Position numbers and translations under genes: made by a program
Part shown: in pieces, positions 32,587 through 40,872 of the stretch
Position numbering within the stretch: position 1 is the first letter of the stretch
Layout of the letters: every line of letters starts with the position of its first letter
From: Pseudofrancisella aestuarii
Lineage (GTDB): Bacteria; Pseudomonadota; Gammaproteobacteria; Francisellales; Francisellaceae
Direction of reading: 5' to 3'
Assembly (NCBI RefSeq): GCF_003574475.2
Contig: NZ_QLIS02000001.1
Coordinates: forward strand, 620,001-684,000
Length of the DNA: 64,000 nt
Notes under the pieces: model-generated
The model's input: the letters and a program-made list of their open reading frames with translations, nothing else
Database searches by the model: none
What the model was told of the DNA's origin: nothing

Positions 32587-34008
32587 ATGAAAAAATATGT
32601 TATCGCAATAGTTTTTATTAGTGTCATACTAGGAAGCTTACTACTGATTACTCTAAACTTACAAAAAAACAATCAAAAACTTGAAATAGAAACTATTACT
32701 TGCGATCAATACAAGCCAGGAGACAAGTTTACTAAATATGGTAAAGAATTCCTTGTGGTTGAAGATGGCTATGGGAAATTTGGTATAAAAAATATAGATA
32801 TATTAAATGAAATACAAAAAAGCACCAGCCCTTTATTAGTATGCACATCACATGTAACTGATATGTCTAGTTTATTTAAAAAAGCTAATCTATTTAATCG
32901 CTCATATTTAAATACTTGGGATGTTTCTAATGTAACTGATATGTCTCATATGTTTGATAATACTGCTTTTAATCAAGATATATCTAAATGGGATGTTTCT
33001 AAGGTTAAAAACATGGAAGCTATGTTTTCTGAGGATTCTCGCTTTAATCAAAACATTAATGAATGGAATGTAAGCAATGTTATAAATATGTCTCATATGT
33101 TTTATAATGCTAGAAGTTTTAATAGTCCATTAAATAACTGGAACACTTCTAAAGTAACAAATATGTCTCATATGTTTTATAATGCAAGATCATTTAATCA
33201 AGATATCAGTAAATGGGATGTTTCTAAAGTAGAGAATATGAAAGCTATGTTCTCATCAGCTTCCGAATTTAATCAAGATATCAGTAAATGGGATGTTTCT
33301 AAGGTTAAAAATATGAAAGCTATGTTCTCAGCAGCTTCCGAATTTAATCAAAATATAAATTCTTGGGATGTTTCTAAAGTAGAGAATATGTCAATAATGT
33401 TTGCTTATACAGCTAGCTTCAATCAATCTTTAGATAATTGGAATACTAGTAATGTCACAGATATTTCTAGCATTTTTAATAAAGCAAAAAAGTTCAATTC
33501 AGATATTAATTCATGGGACACATCACATGTAACTAATATGAAAGAAGCCTTTTCTGAGGCAGAGGCGTTTAACAAACCTCTAGATAATTGGAATGTTAGC
33601 AATGTTACTAACATGGAGGAAATGTTTTCAAATGCAACTAACTTTAATCAAAATATAAATTCTTGGAATGTTTCTAGAGTAGGAAATATGGAAGGTATGT
33701 TTGCCTCTGCAACTAATTTTAATCAACCTCTAAATAGCTGGGATGTTAGTAATGTTAAAGATATGAGCGTTATGTTTTCAGGAGCAGAATCATTTAACCA
33801 ACCATTAAATCATTGGCAAATTAAGACTAGAGAGGTTTATTATATGTTTTCAGGGGCAAGATCATTTAATCAAGACTTATCTAGCTGGGATTTCAGTGAT
33901 GGTTACAATCCTCTTACAAATTCATCTGATGTTAATACTATAGATTTTATGGCTATAAGTTGGGACATCAAAAATAAACCTAAAGGAGTAGGAAATGTCA
34001 TACGTTAA
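32587..34008 (+). CDS. BspA-like (DUF285) repeat surface protein
   Basis: A 473-residue protein with an N-terminal signal anchor (about residues 4-25). After a short domain (TCDQYKPGDKFTKYGKEFLV) there are about fourteen tandem repeats of roughly 25 residues with consensus FNQDISxWDVSxVxNMxxMF. This is the PF03382/DUF285 pattern known from BspA-like surface proteins of Listeria, Mycoplasma and oral bacteria, where such proteins are often surface-exposed and bind host or matrix ligands. Some repeats are nearly identical at DNA level (33199-33245 and 33274-33320), so repeat number may vary. Its 3' end overlaps the convergent membrane-protein gene by 4 bp. Confidence 0.85.
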   Translation: MKKYVIAIVFISVILGSLLLITLNLQKNNQKLEIETITCDQYKPGDKFTKYGKEFLVVEDGYGKFGIKNIDILNEIQKSTSPLLVCTSHVTDMSSLFKKANLFNRSYLNTWDVSNVTDMSHMFDNTAFNQDISKWDVSKVKNMEAMFSEDSRFNQNINEWNVSNVINMSHMFYNARSFNSPLNNWNTSKVTNMSHMFYNARSFNQDISKWDVSKVENMKAMFSSASEFNQDISKWDVSKVKNMKAMFSAASEFNQNINSWDVSKVENMSIMFAYTASFNQSLDNWNTSNVTDISSIFNKAKKFNSDINSWDTSHVTNMKEAFSEAEAFNKPLDNWNVSNVTNMEEMFSNATNFNQNINSWNVSRVGNMEGMFASATNFNQPLNSWDVSNVKDMSVMFSGAESFNQPLNHWQIKTREVYYMFSGARSFNQDLSSWDFSDGYNPLTNSSDVNTIDFMAISWDIKNKPKGVGNVIR

Positions 34009-35120
34009 TCCAACTGTCTAATATATTTATCTCCTGTAATACATATTATCAACGAAATTATTCCATAAATGCCAAATGCTATGCCTGAAAATGCTACTAC
34101 ATTAGCAAAAAGCAAAATAAAAACACTGATAACAAATGCTAATGATATACCTAAATAAAAAGCAAAGCTTATCCTAAAAATAGATACAATAATCAATATA
34201 TTTAATAACAAATCAGCAAAAATAGATATGTAATAAATTTCTATAGAAATTTCATAGTAAAAATTCAAATACATTTGAATGTAAGTTTTTATTACACCTA
34301 ATAACATACATAATAAAAAAGCTTTTTTAATTCTGTAAAAAGAAAAAAACGAAATAAAAAATAGTGGCAAAACTAATATAATAATTGCTTTAGTATAGAA
34401 AGTAGAAGATAAAAGGTATTCCAGACCATATGTATCAGTATTAAAAGCAAAGTAATTACTGATTATATTCCCAATAACAAATGCTATAAAAAATACAAAA
34501 GAAAAGATCCTAGATATTTTTTTATAATCTTTATTTTCAATCTCTTTGGTTGTAAAACTTTTAGTTGATATAAAAATTAACATTGTTATTAATAGTATAG
34601 CCAATACTATAACTACCACTAAAAATAAAAATAAAAGTGATAATGTTATAATGCTCATACTACCTATATTATATAAATTAGGTTGTATTAAATAACAAAA
34701 ATACCCTATTAATGTAGCATAGCATACAGCTACCACATAATATGCTTTTACTAATTTACTATCTGTATATTTCACCCAAAGTTTAGGTAATGAAAAAGAT
34801 ATAAAAAATAATATAGGTAACGTATATAAAGATGTATATATTATAGAAGTAGAGAGAAATCTATAAGCCTCATACAAAAGCTGTTGGTCATGACTACTAT
34901 AAGAACAGCCATAAGAACTGCTACAAGATGAATATCCAAAACTATTTATATATACATAACAAATAGCAGATACTATAAAAATTATTGTTATAGGAAGTAA
35001 ACTAAATAACAAATAGACATTATTCTTTTTAGCAATCTCTCTAGGTAGAAGTTTCGTATTAATATTAAAAATAAAAAAATAAAAAACCACTCCCAAAATA
35101 GCTGATACTAATAAATACAT
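34005..35120 (-). CDS. Polytopic membrane protein, unknown function
   Basis: A 371-residue protein with about ten hydrophobic helices and few charged loops. A Ser/Cys/Tyr-rich extracytoplasmic loop (FGYSSCSSSYGCSYSSHDQQ, about residues 75-94) follows the second helix. I recognise no transporter motif. It is transcribed toward the BspA-like gene and lies just outside the repeat that flanks the iron-regulated operon. Low G+C and amino-acid bias match the accessory neighbours. Confidence 0.55.
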   Translation of the reverse strand: MYLLVSAILGVVFYFFIFNINTKLLPREIAKKNNVYLLFSLLPITIIFIVSAICYVYINSFGYSSCSSSYGCSYSSHDQQLLYEAYRFLSTSIIYTSLYTLPILFFISFSLPKLWVKYTDSKLVKAYYVVAVCYATLIGYFCYLIQPNLYNIGSMSIITLSLLFLFLVVVIVLAILLITMLIFISTKSFTTKEIENKDYKKISRIFSFVFFIAFVIGNIISNYFAFNTDTYGLEYLLSSTFYTKAIIILVLPLFFISFFSFYRIKKAFLLCMLLGVIKTYIQMYLNFYYEISIEIYYISIFADLLLNILIIVSIFRISFAFYLGISLAFVISVFILLFANVVAFSGIAFGIYGIISLIICITGDKYIRQLD

Positions 35121-35222
35121 TCATTCTCCATTAAATTAAGGATTTATCGAGTTATTTTAATAATTCTACACAGATATAATTGAAATACATAATTTACCTT
35201 ATAAAAGAAAATCTGAATATAA

Positions 35223-35329
35223 TTGGTGCTAAAGCAAAAGCCCAACTAACCTCCCCTAGCTTTTATACATCAATACTTCTATTTTTTAGAAATTAGTTTG
35301 TAGTACAAAAAATCGCACAAATAAAACTT
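35223..35329. repeat. Diverged direct repeat, left copy, flanking the metallophore operon
   Basis: About 107 bp aligns, with small gaps, to 41347-41454 in the same orientation. Shared blocks include the stretch at 35264-35289 and 41394-41411 (cacttctattttttaDaaatta type) and the final tacaaaaa-tcg-acaaat block. The right copy continues into a sequence identical to the tRNA-Leu 3' end, while here that part is degenerate (ggtgctaaagc). I infer both derive from the end of an integrative element. The rest of the 35121-35538 gap holds the promoter and Fur sites. Confidence 0.65.
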
Positions 35330-35428
35330 CTTTTTATGATTTTATTCTACCTCTTAGTTTATATACTCCTTTAAAACCTAACATTTTTACAATTTATTCA
35401 AAATCTAAATAATTATCAAATAATTTAT

Positions 35429-35457
35429 TTGAAATGATAATCATTATCATCTACAAT
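35429..35457 (+). promoter_or_regulatory. Promoter of the iron-regulated operon
   Basis: TTGAAA at 35429-35434 and TACAAT at 35452-35457 are separated by 17 bp. A Fur-type palindrome fills the spacer. The transcript would have a leader of about 75 nt before the ATG at 35539. This arrangement would give tight repression when iron is available. Confidence 0.7.
35435..35449. promoter_or_regulatory. Fur operator 1, inside the -35/-10 spacer
   Basis: The 15-bp perfect palindrome TGATAATCATTATCA matches the core of the Fur consensus GATAATGATAATCATTATC. It lies exactly between the -35 and -10 elements, where a bound Fur dimer would block RNA polymerase. Confidence 0.8.
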
Positions 35458-35472
35458 GTCACAAATCAAAAT

Positions 35473-35491
35473 AATGATAATGATTATCATT
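35473..35491. promoter_or_regulatory. Fur operator 2, just after the transcription start region
   Basis: AATGATAATGATTATCATT is a 19-bp palindrome apart from its central base and matches the Fur consensus. It lies 15 bp after the -10 element. Two operators in 60 bp suggest cooperative Fur binding. Confidence 0.8.
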
Positions 35492-35538
35492 TACAAAAAT
35501 ATGAAATAAATTCTATAAATAAAAAAGGAGAAGAGAAA

Positions 35539-36528
35539 ATGTCTCGCACAAACACCCCTACCATCCATATTCTTAGCCGTTCAGATTTATCTGATATTGA
35601 TCTTAAGCCAGCAGAGGTAATTCGCCTTGTAGAAGAAGCTTATTTAACCTATGCCAACAAAGAGTCTCTATGCCCAACAAAGCTAATGATGGATCTTCCT
35701 AACAAGCAAAGAGATGCCGTTTCTTATTCAATGCTTGGTTATGATGGCTCTCTAGAGAAGATTGGATTTAAGACATCTTATCGTCAAGGCAGTCAGAGTG
35801 CTGATAAATACTATACAACAATCAGCCTTTATGATGATACAACAGGACTCCCATTTGCATTTATGGACTGTCATCGTATTGGTGGCTACCGTACACCTGC
35901 AACAACAGCGATTATTGCTAAGCATTGTGCCAAAGAGAATGCTGAATCAGCATTAATGGTTGGTACTGGAGCCCAAGGTATTAATACACTCTCATATCTT
36001 TTAACAGCAGTCCCTACGCTTAAAACTCTTAGATTATTCGGCACGCATCCTGATGGGATTGCAGTTAGTCTTGCAACATTTGCTAAGCACTTCCCAGATC
36101 GTGAAATAGAACTTATTGAGGATGTTCCAGCAGCTGTTGCTGAATCTGATATTGTTGTAGCTGCTTCAGGACGAGCTGCTCATCCTAAGATTCAGACAAG
36201 CTGGTTAAAGCCTGGGGGCTTGCTAGTTTCAGTTGCTAGCAAAGGAGTAGCTAGTGGTGTCTTGCAAGACGTTGATTATGTTGTAGCAACAAATAAAATG
36301 CAAATGGGTGTTACAGGGAAGCGTCTGGCTGGCTCAGATAATGAAGCATCTATCGACTCTGAATTACCTGATATTGTGGCTGGTCGTAAATCAGGTAGAA
36401 ATTCGCAACAAGATAAAGTATTTGCATTTTCAAGTGGAATGATAATCACAGACATTCCTGTTGCCAATGCCCTTGCAACTAGAGCAATTTCAGCAGGACG
36501 TGGTACACGAGTTAAACTATGGAGCTAA
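35539..36528 (+). CDS. sbnB: SbnB-like N-(2-amino-2-carboxyethyl)-L-glutamate dehydrogenase
   Basis: A 329-residue member of the ornithine cyclodeaminase/mu-crystallin family, with the NAD-binding motif LMVGTGAQGINTLSYL and the substrate-region FMDCHRIGGYRTPATTAI. In Staphylococcus aureus, SbnB oxidatively cleaves ACEGA, made by SbnA, to L-2,3-diaminopropionate plus 2-oxoglutarate. I chose the ATG at 35539 (MSRTNTPTIHILSRSDL), preceded by aaaaggagaag; the longer frame from 35434 runs through the Fur sites. It is the first gene of the Fur-controlled operon. Base composition looks somewhat richer in G+C than the flanks. Confidence 0.82.
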   Translation: MSRTNTPTIHILSRSDLSDIDLKPAEVIRLVEEAYLTYANKESLCPTKLMMDLPNKQRDAVSYSMLGYDGSLEKIGFKTSYRQGSQSADKYYTTISLYDDTTGLPFAFMDCHRIGGYRTPATTAIIAKHCAKENAESALMVGTGAQGINTLSYLLTAVPTLKTLRLFGTHPDGIAVSLATFAKHFPDREIELIEDVPAAVAESDIVVAASGRAAHPKIQTSWLKPGGLLVSVASKGVASGVLQDVDYVVATNKMQMGVTGKRLAGSDNEASIDSELPDIVAGRKSGRNSQQDKVFAFSSGMIITDIPVANALATRAISAGRGTRVKLWS

Positions 36529-36530
36529 CA

Positions 36531-37856
36531 ATGAATTCAATGAATGCTCTACAACAGGACTGGGCTATTAATATTCAAAAGGATATTGGATTGCTAAATA
36601 ATATCGCTAATGTCATAAATGGACCTTTTCATATTGTTAATCCTAAGAGTTTTGCGGATAACTTGTCAAGTTTTCAGAAGGTTCTTAAGAGTCATAATAT
36701 TGCTGGGCAAGTTTATTTTGGTAAAAAAGCAAATAAAGCGGGAGCATGGTTAACAGAAGTAGCAAAGCTAAATGGTGCTGTAGATGTTGCTAGTATTCCA
36801 GAATTTGTTCATGCTTTAAGTAAAGGAATTCAAGGTAAAAATATAGGTGTTACTGGTGCAGCCAAGAGCGATGAGCTTTTATGGTTATCTGCTCGTCATG
36901 GAGCACTAGTTGCAATTGATGCTTTAGATGAGCTTGAGCGAGCAATTAAGATTGTTACTAATACAAATGATAAATTAAGAATCCTACTACGAGTACTTCC
37001 ATCAAATAGTCCTAATAGTCGCTTTGGGCTTAATTCAAAGGATATTGTTACAGCATTAGAACGTTGTAAGGATGCAAAAAATCATATTATCATGGAAGGC
37101 TTTTCTTTTCATTTAGATGGTTATTTAGTAAAACCTCGCGTAGAAATGGCATTTGCTCTAATTGATTGGTGCATGAAAGCTAGAGAATATGGTTTTCCTA
37201 GTTCATCAATATCTATCGGAGGCGGTTTTGCTTGTAGTTATGTTGAAGAAGAAGACTGGCATAGCTTTAAGGCAACTCTAAATCCAGATCAATTTCATGC
37301 AGGAAAGACTTTTAGTCATTTTTACCCTTACTATCAGTCTCCTACAGGCGCAGATATGCTAAATGCAATTCTAGAATCATCTGTTGAAAATATTAGCTTA
37401 GCAAGCAAGCTAATTGATACACAAATTCAATTATATCTTGAACCAGGTAGAGCTCTTCTAAACGGTGCTGGAATGACTGTCTTTCCAGTACAAGGCTTCA
37501 AGAAAAATGACGAACATGGCATTGTGACTGTTGCAGGACTTAGCATGAGTTTGTCTGAGCAATGGAAAAATAGTGAATTTTTACCCTCTCCTATTTTGAT
37601 ACAACGTGGCCCTCCTCGCCCACAGAACCCTATTAGTGTAATGATTGGTGGATCTAGTTGTATGGAATATGATGTATTGACTTGGCGTAAAATCAATTTT
37701 CCTGCCGTTCCACGATACGGTGACTTAATCATCTACCCAAACACTGCTGGCTACCAAATGGATAAAAATGAGAGTGAGTTCCATCAACTTCCTCTACCAC
37801 CTAAGATTGTTGTTACTCAACAAGACGGAAAAAATTTTTGGAGAATAGACAAATGA
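36531..37856 (+). CDS. SbnH/Y4yA-like PLP-dependent decarboxylase
   Basis: A 441-residue fold-type III PLP enzyme of the diaminopimelate/ornithine decarboxylase group. The PLP lysine is probably in VYFGKKANKAGAW, the phosphate-binding glycines are in SISIGGGFACSYVEEED, and LEPGRALLNGAGM near residue 310 is the usual Glu-Pro-Gly-Arg motif. In S. aureus SbnH decarboxylates a diaminopropionate intermediate of staphyloferrin B. Its substrate here is inferred only. The ATG at 36531 follows a ggag site in the end of sbnB. It overlaps sbnA by 4 bp (ATGA). Confidence 0.75.
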   Translation: MNSMNALQQDWAINIQKDIGLLNNIANVINGPFHIVNPKSFADNLSSFQKVLKSHNIAGQVYFGKKANKAGAWLTEVAKLNGAVDVASIPEFVHALSKGIQGKNIGVTGAAKSDELLWLSARHGALVAIDALDELERAIKIVTNTNDKLRILLRVLPSNSPNSRFGLNSKDIVTALERCKDAKNHIIMEGFSFHLDGYLVKPRVEMAFALIDWCMKAREYGFPSSSISIGGGFACSYVEEEDWHSFKATLNPDQFHAGKTFSHFYPYYQSPTGADMLNAILESSVENISLASKLIDTQIQLYLEPGRALLNGAGMTVFPVQGFKKNDEHGIVTVAGLSMSLSEQWKNSEFLPSPILIQRGPPRPQNPISVMIGGSSCMEYDVLTWRKINFPAVPRYGDLIIYPNTAGYQMDKNESEFHQLPLPPKIVVTQQDGKNFWRIDK

Positions 37857-38911
37857 TTTCTGAATATAAAACTGTTAAAAAAAGAATTATAACTGAATTT
37901 TCTGAACTTATAGGAGAAACTCCTCTATATGAACTAGCTCGCACTGGTTCAGGTAGCCGACTACTACTAAAACTAGAGCAATTTAACCCTACCGGTTCTT
38001 GTAAAGTCCGAATGGCTCGAGAGATGATTCTAGCAGCAGAACGTGATGGTAGACTTAAACCAGGAGGTCATATTGTTGAACCCACATCTGGAAACACAGG
38101 TACAGGGCTTGCATTTATTGCTATTGAACGTGGATACAAATATACAGCCATTGTTGATAATCATGCTTCACGCGACAAGCTTTTTGCAATGAAAGCTTTA
38201 GGTGCTAATTTAATTTTTGTTGAGGGTGGAACTAATAAACCAAGTACCGTTAAACGACGTCAAATGGCTGGAGAGATTGCCAAATCTACAGGTGCATTTT
38301 GGCCAGATCAACACTATAACCCCAATAATAATAAAGGTTATGCTGGTATTGCTAATGAGTTATTAAATGACTTAGATACAGATGTTGATTATTTAATAGG
38401 CGCGGTTGGTACAGGTGGTACTATGTGTGGAACTGTTAAAGAACTACGTAATCTAGGTTCTAAAGTTACTAGTATTGGAGTTGAGCCAGTTGGATCTATT
38501 ATATTTGGAGGTAAGCCAGGCAAATATTGGCAAACTGGAGCTGGTGCACCAGAAGGGTTTACTGTCGGCACAAACGTTGATCACTCATTAATTGATGAGG
38601 GGTTAACTGTCAGTGACGTAAATGCTTTTAACACGGCTCGTGTTGTTGCACATCGTACAGGAATTCTAGTTGGTGGTACATCTGGTGCCGCAATTAATGT
38701 AGCACTTAAGCGGCTGATGCTTGTCGAACCAAATAGCACTATCGTGGTTTTAGTATGTGATGCTGGAGAAAAATATCTAGACACTATCTACAATGATGAT
38801 TGGTTACGCGAAAGGTCTTTATTAAGTGAGTCAGTTCAGTCATCCCTTCATCAGCTTTTTGATGCTTATAAGGACTCTATACTCCTAGCATCTAGAAGGA
38901 TAGCAGCCTAG
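37853..38911 (+). CDS. sbnA: SbnA-like 2,3-diaminopropionate biosynthesis enzyme (PLP, cysteine synthase fold)
   Basis: A 352-residue fold-type II PLP enzyme. The PLP lysine is in FNPTGSCKVRMAREMI, the phosphate loop is in EPTSGNTGTGLAFIA, and GTGGTMCGTVKEL and GGTSGAAINVALKR complete the cysteine-synthase pattern. In staphyloferrin B synthesis SbnA condenses O-phospho-L-serine with L-glutamate to ACEGA, which SbnB cleaves. Adjacency to an SbnB homologue supports this role over cysteine synthesis. The start at 37853 overlaps the previous stop as ATGA and follows a ggag site. Confidence 0.82.
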   Translation: MISEYKTVKKRIITEFSELIGETPLYELARTGSGSRLLLKLEQFNPTGSCKVRMAREMILAAERDGRLKPGGHIVEPTSGNTGTGLAFIAIERGYKYTAIVDNHASRDKLFAMKALGANLIFVEGGTNKPSTVKRRQMAGEIAKSTGAFWPDQHYNPNNNKGYAGIANELLNDLDTDVDYLIGAVGTGGTMCGTVKELRNLGSKVTSIGVEPVGSIIFGGKPGKYWQTGAGAPEGFTVGTNVDHSLIDEGLTVSDVNAFNTARVVAHRTGILVGGTSGAAINVALKRLMLVEPNSTIVVLVCDAGEKYLDTIYNDDWLRERSLLSESVQSSLHQLFDAYKDSILLASRRIAA

Positions 38912-38913
38912 CC

Positions 38914-40287
38914 ATGAAACTTCGACAATATCAAGAAATAATCGCACTTGCGACACCTATTATAGCACTTCAACTAGCTCAGGTAGCACTTACTAGCACA
39001 GACCTTTTAATGCTAGGTCTAATTAGTGTACAAGCTATTGCAGCTGGTGGTCTTGCTTTAGTACTTTACAACCAGGTCAGAACCATGTGCGTAGGCATGG
39101 TGACAGGACTGGGAAATCTTGTTGCAGCCGCTGTTGGAAAAGGTGAGACCAGAACTGGTAACACTAATTTTGATGAAGCTGCTATAGATGAGGTACAAGG
39201 GCTAATACGAGCAGGCCTACTCTTAGCAACAATTACAGGCATTATTGCTATTGTATTTATCACTATACTAACCAATTTCCTTTCTTTCTTCGGACAGAGT
39301 GAAATCATCACCACTTTAGCTAAACCTATTATGATTGCATTAGCCCCAGGCCTTTTACCTATGCTATGGCTTAATGTCTTAAGACAATTTGCTGTTGGTA
39401 TGCGTCGTGCTGGATCTTTGCTAATAGTCACCCTAGTTTCTGTTGCACTCAATGCTCTCTTGGATTTGGCTTTTATTTATGGTTGGCTTGGATTACCTCG
39501 TCTTGGACTTGTTGGTATAGGGCTAGCAACTACAATAGTTAATTTTTTTATATTTTTCGTTTATCTTCGAACTATAATGCTTGATCAAATTCTCAATAAA
39601 CTCATTTCCTTGAATTTGTTTAAAGCGAAACGAGAAACAGTTTTACACCTTACTAAAATGGGAACACCAATCTCATTAACCTATGGTTCAGAAGCTGCAA
39701 TTACTTCTATCGCTACTATTTTTATGGGTACATTTGGACCAATAGCATTAGCTGCATCAAACATTGTTAATCAGCTAGCTTATATTGTCTATCAGCTAAA
39801 TATTGGACTCTCACATGGCTCCTCTATTTTAGTAAGTCGTGCTATAGGAAAAGGTGAAGAAAATAAAATTAGCGGTATTGCTTTACGTAGTTTTACTATC
39901 AGTTTTACTATCATGGCTATTATTGCTGCTTTTTACATCATCGTTCCAGATCTTATACTTTTACCATTTCTTGGTGGAGATAAAGCCGATACAGCTGTGC
40001 TTGCAGTAGCAACAAGTCTTCTATGGTTTGCTATAGCACATCAATATTTCAAAGGCTCACAAAATATACTTATTGGCTTATTACGTGGTCTTGGTAATAC
40101 TAAAGCTGGCTTTACTACTACGATTATTGGTTATTGGATAGTTGGTATCCCAGCAATGGGTGTTTTCGGCTACTGGCTAACTTGGGAAAGCTATGGTATT
40201 TGGTTTGGTCTATGCATTGGTTTTGCTGTTACAAGCATGCTACTTGCTTGGTGTTTTACGGGATTACTGAAATCCAGATATCAGTAA
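38914..40287 (+). CDS. MATE family efflux transporter, probable metallophore exporter
   Basis: A 457-residue membrane protein with about 12 helices. MATE-family features include QLAQVALTSTDLLMLG at the N-terminus, PGLLPMLWLNVLRQFAVGMR, and the repeat-half segment GTPISLTYGSEAAITSIATI. It begins 3 bp after the sbnA stop. MATE proteins exchange H+ or Na+ for organic solutes. Its position in a Fur-controlled biosynthetic operon suggests export of the product. No TonB-dependent receptor gene is adjacent. Confidence 0.87.
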   Translation: MKLRQYQEIIALATPIIALQLAQVALTSTDLLMLGLISVQAIAAGGLALVLYNQVRTMCVGMVTGLGNLVAAAVGKGETRTGNTNFDEAAIDEVQGLIRAGLLLATITGIIAIVFITILTNFLSFFGQSEIITTLAKPIMIALAPGLLPMLWLNVLRQFAVGMRRAGSLLIVTLVSVALNALLDLAFIYGWLGLPRLGLVGIGLATTIVNFFIFFVYLRTIMLDQILNKLISLNLFKAKRETVLHLTKMGTPISLTYGSEAAITSIATIFMGTFGPIALAASNIVNQLAYIVYQLNIGLSHGSSILVSRAIGKGEENKISGIALRSFTISFTIMAIIAAFYIIVPDLILLPFLGGDKADTAVLAVATSLLWFAIAHQYFKGSQNILIGLLRGLGNTKAGFTTTIIGYWIVGIPAMGVFGYWLTWESYGIWFGLCIGFAVTSMLLAWCFTGLLKSRYQ

Positions 40288-40308
40288 ATATCTGAGGTAT
40301 TGTAAGTA

Positions 40309-40812
40309 ATGAAATATGATTTTTGGGTTAGACAAGCTCACAAAACTTTAGGTTTTTTTATAATTATGCAGTTTTCTTTTGGAATGACTGCTTATTATAT
40401 ACCCTTACCAGGCTGGCTAGTAGATTTGCATAGATCTTTTGGGTACGTAGCATTGATCCTTGTCATATTTCTTATAGTAGTAAGATTTATTAAACCAAAT
40501 GTTCCTTATAACCCACCATTATCTATTTTAAACTACGTTCTCGCAAAGATAGTTCATTTTGGATTGTATACAAGTGTACTTGGAATGTCTTTAACTGGTA
40601 TTGTTGCCTCCATATTTTCTGCTCATGAAAGAAAGATTTTTTATTTAATACCACTCCCTCAGATTCCTAACCATGTTGAGCTATCAAAATACATTTTTAG
40701 TTTTCATAGCTTTTTTGCATATATGTTGGCTATATGTTTTACCTTGCATCTATTAGCTGTTGTATATCATAAGGTGATTTTGAGAAATAGCATTTTATCT
40801 AGAATCTGGTAG
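40309..40812 (+). CDS. Cytochrome b561 family protein
   Basis: A 167-residue protein with four transmembrane helices and histidines at the positions expected for two b-type hemes: RQAHKTLGF, VDLHRSFGY, VHFGLYTS, FHSFFAYM and LHLLAVVYHK. It moves electrons in the inner membrane. It is 22 bp after the MATE gene and probably in the same operon. A role in reducing ferric-metallophore complexes is possible but not shown by the sequence. Confidence 0.82.
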   Translation: MKYDFWVRQAHKTLGFFIIMQFSFGMTAYYIPLPGWLVDLHRSFGYVALILVIFLIVVRFIKPNVPYNPPLSILNYVLAKIVHFGLYTSVLGMSLTGIVASIFSAHERKIFYLIPLPQIPNHVELSKYIFSFHSFFAYMLAICFTLHLLAVVYHKVILRNSILSRIW

Positions 40813-40872
40813 CGATAATACTTAAAAATAATATAGTTTTTACAAAGACCATTAATTTAGGAGATATGAAAT

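Noticed and set aside
33199-33335. Near-identical direct repeats as a possible CRISPR-like array
   Set aside because: They are in-frame codons of the BspA-like 25-residue repeats; there are no unique spacers.
35434-35538. N-terminal extension of the SbnB-like protein
   Set aside because: It would translate the -10 element and both Fur operators. The ATG at 35539 has a strong ribosome binding site and gives the usual N-terminus.
37853-38911. Reading the SbnA-like gene as a housekeeping cysteine synthase
   Set aside because: It is embedded with an SbnB-like partner and an SbnH-like enzyme behind Fur operators, and the Lys motif (NPTGSCKVR) differs from the usual CysK form.
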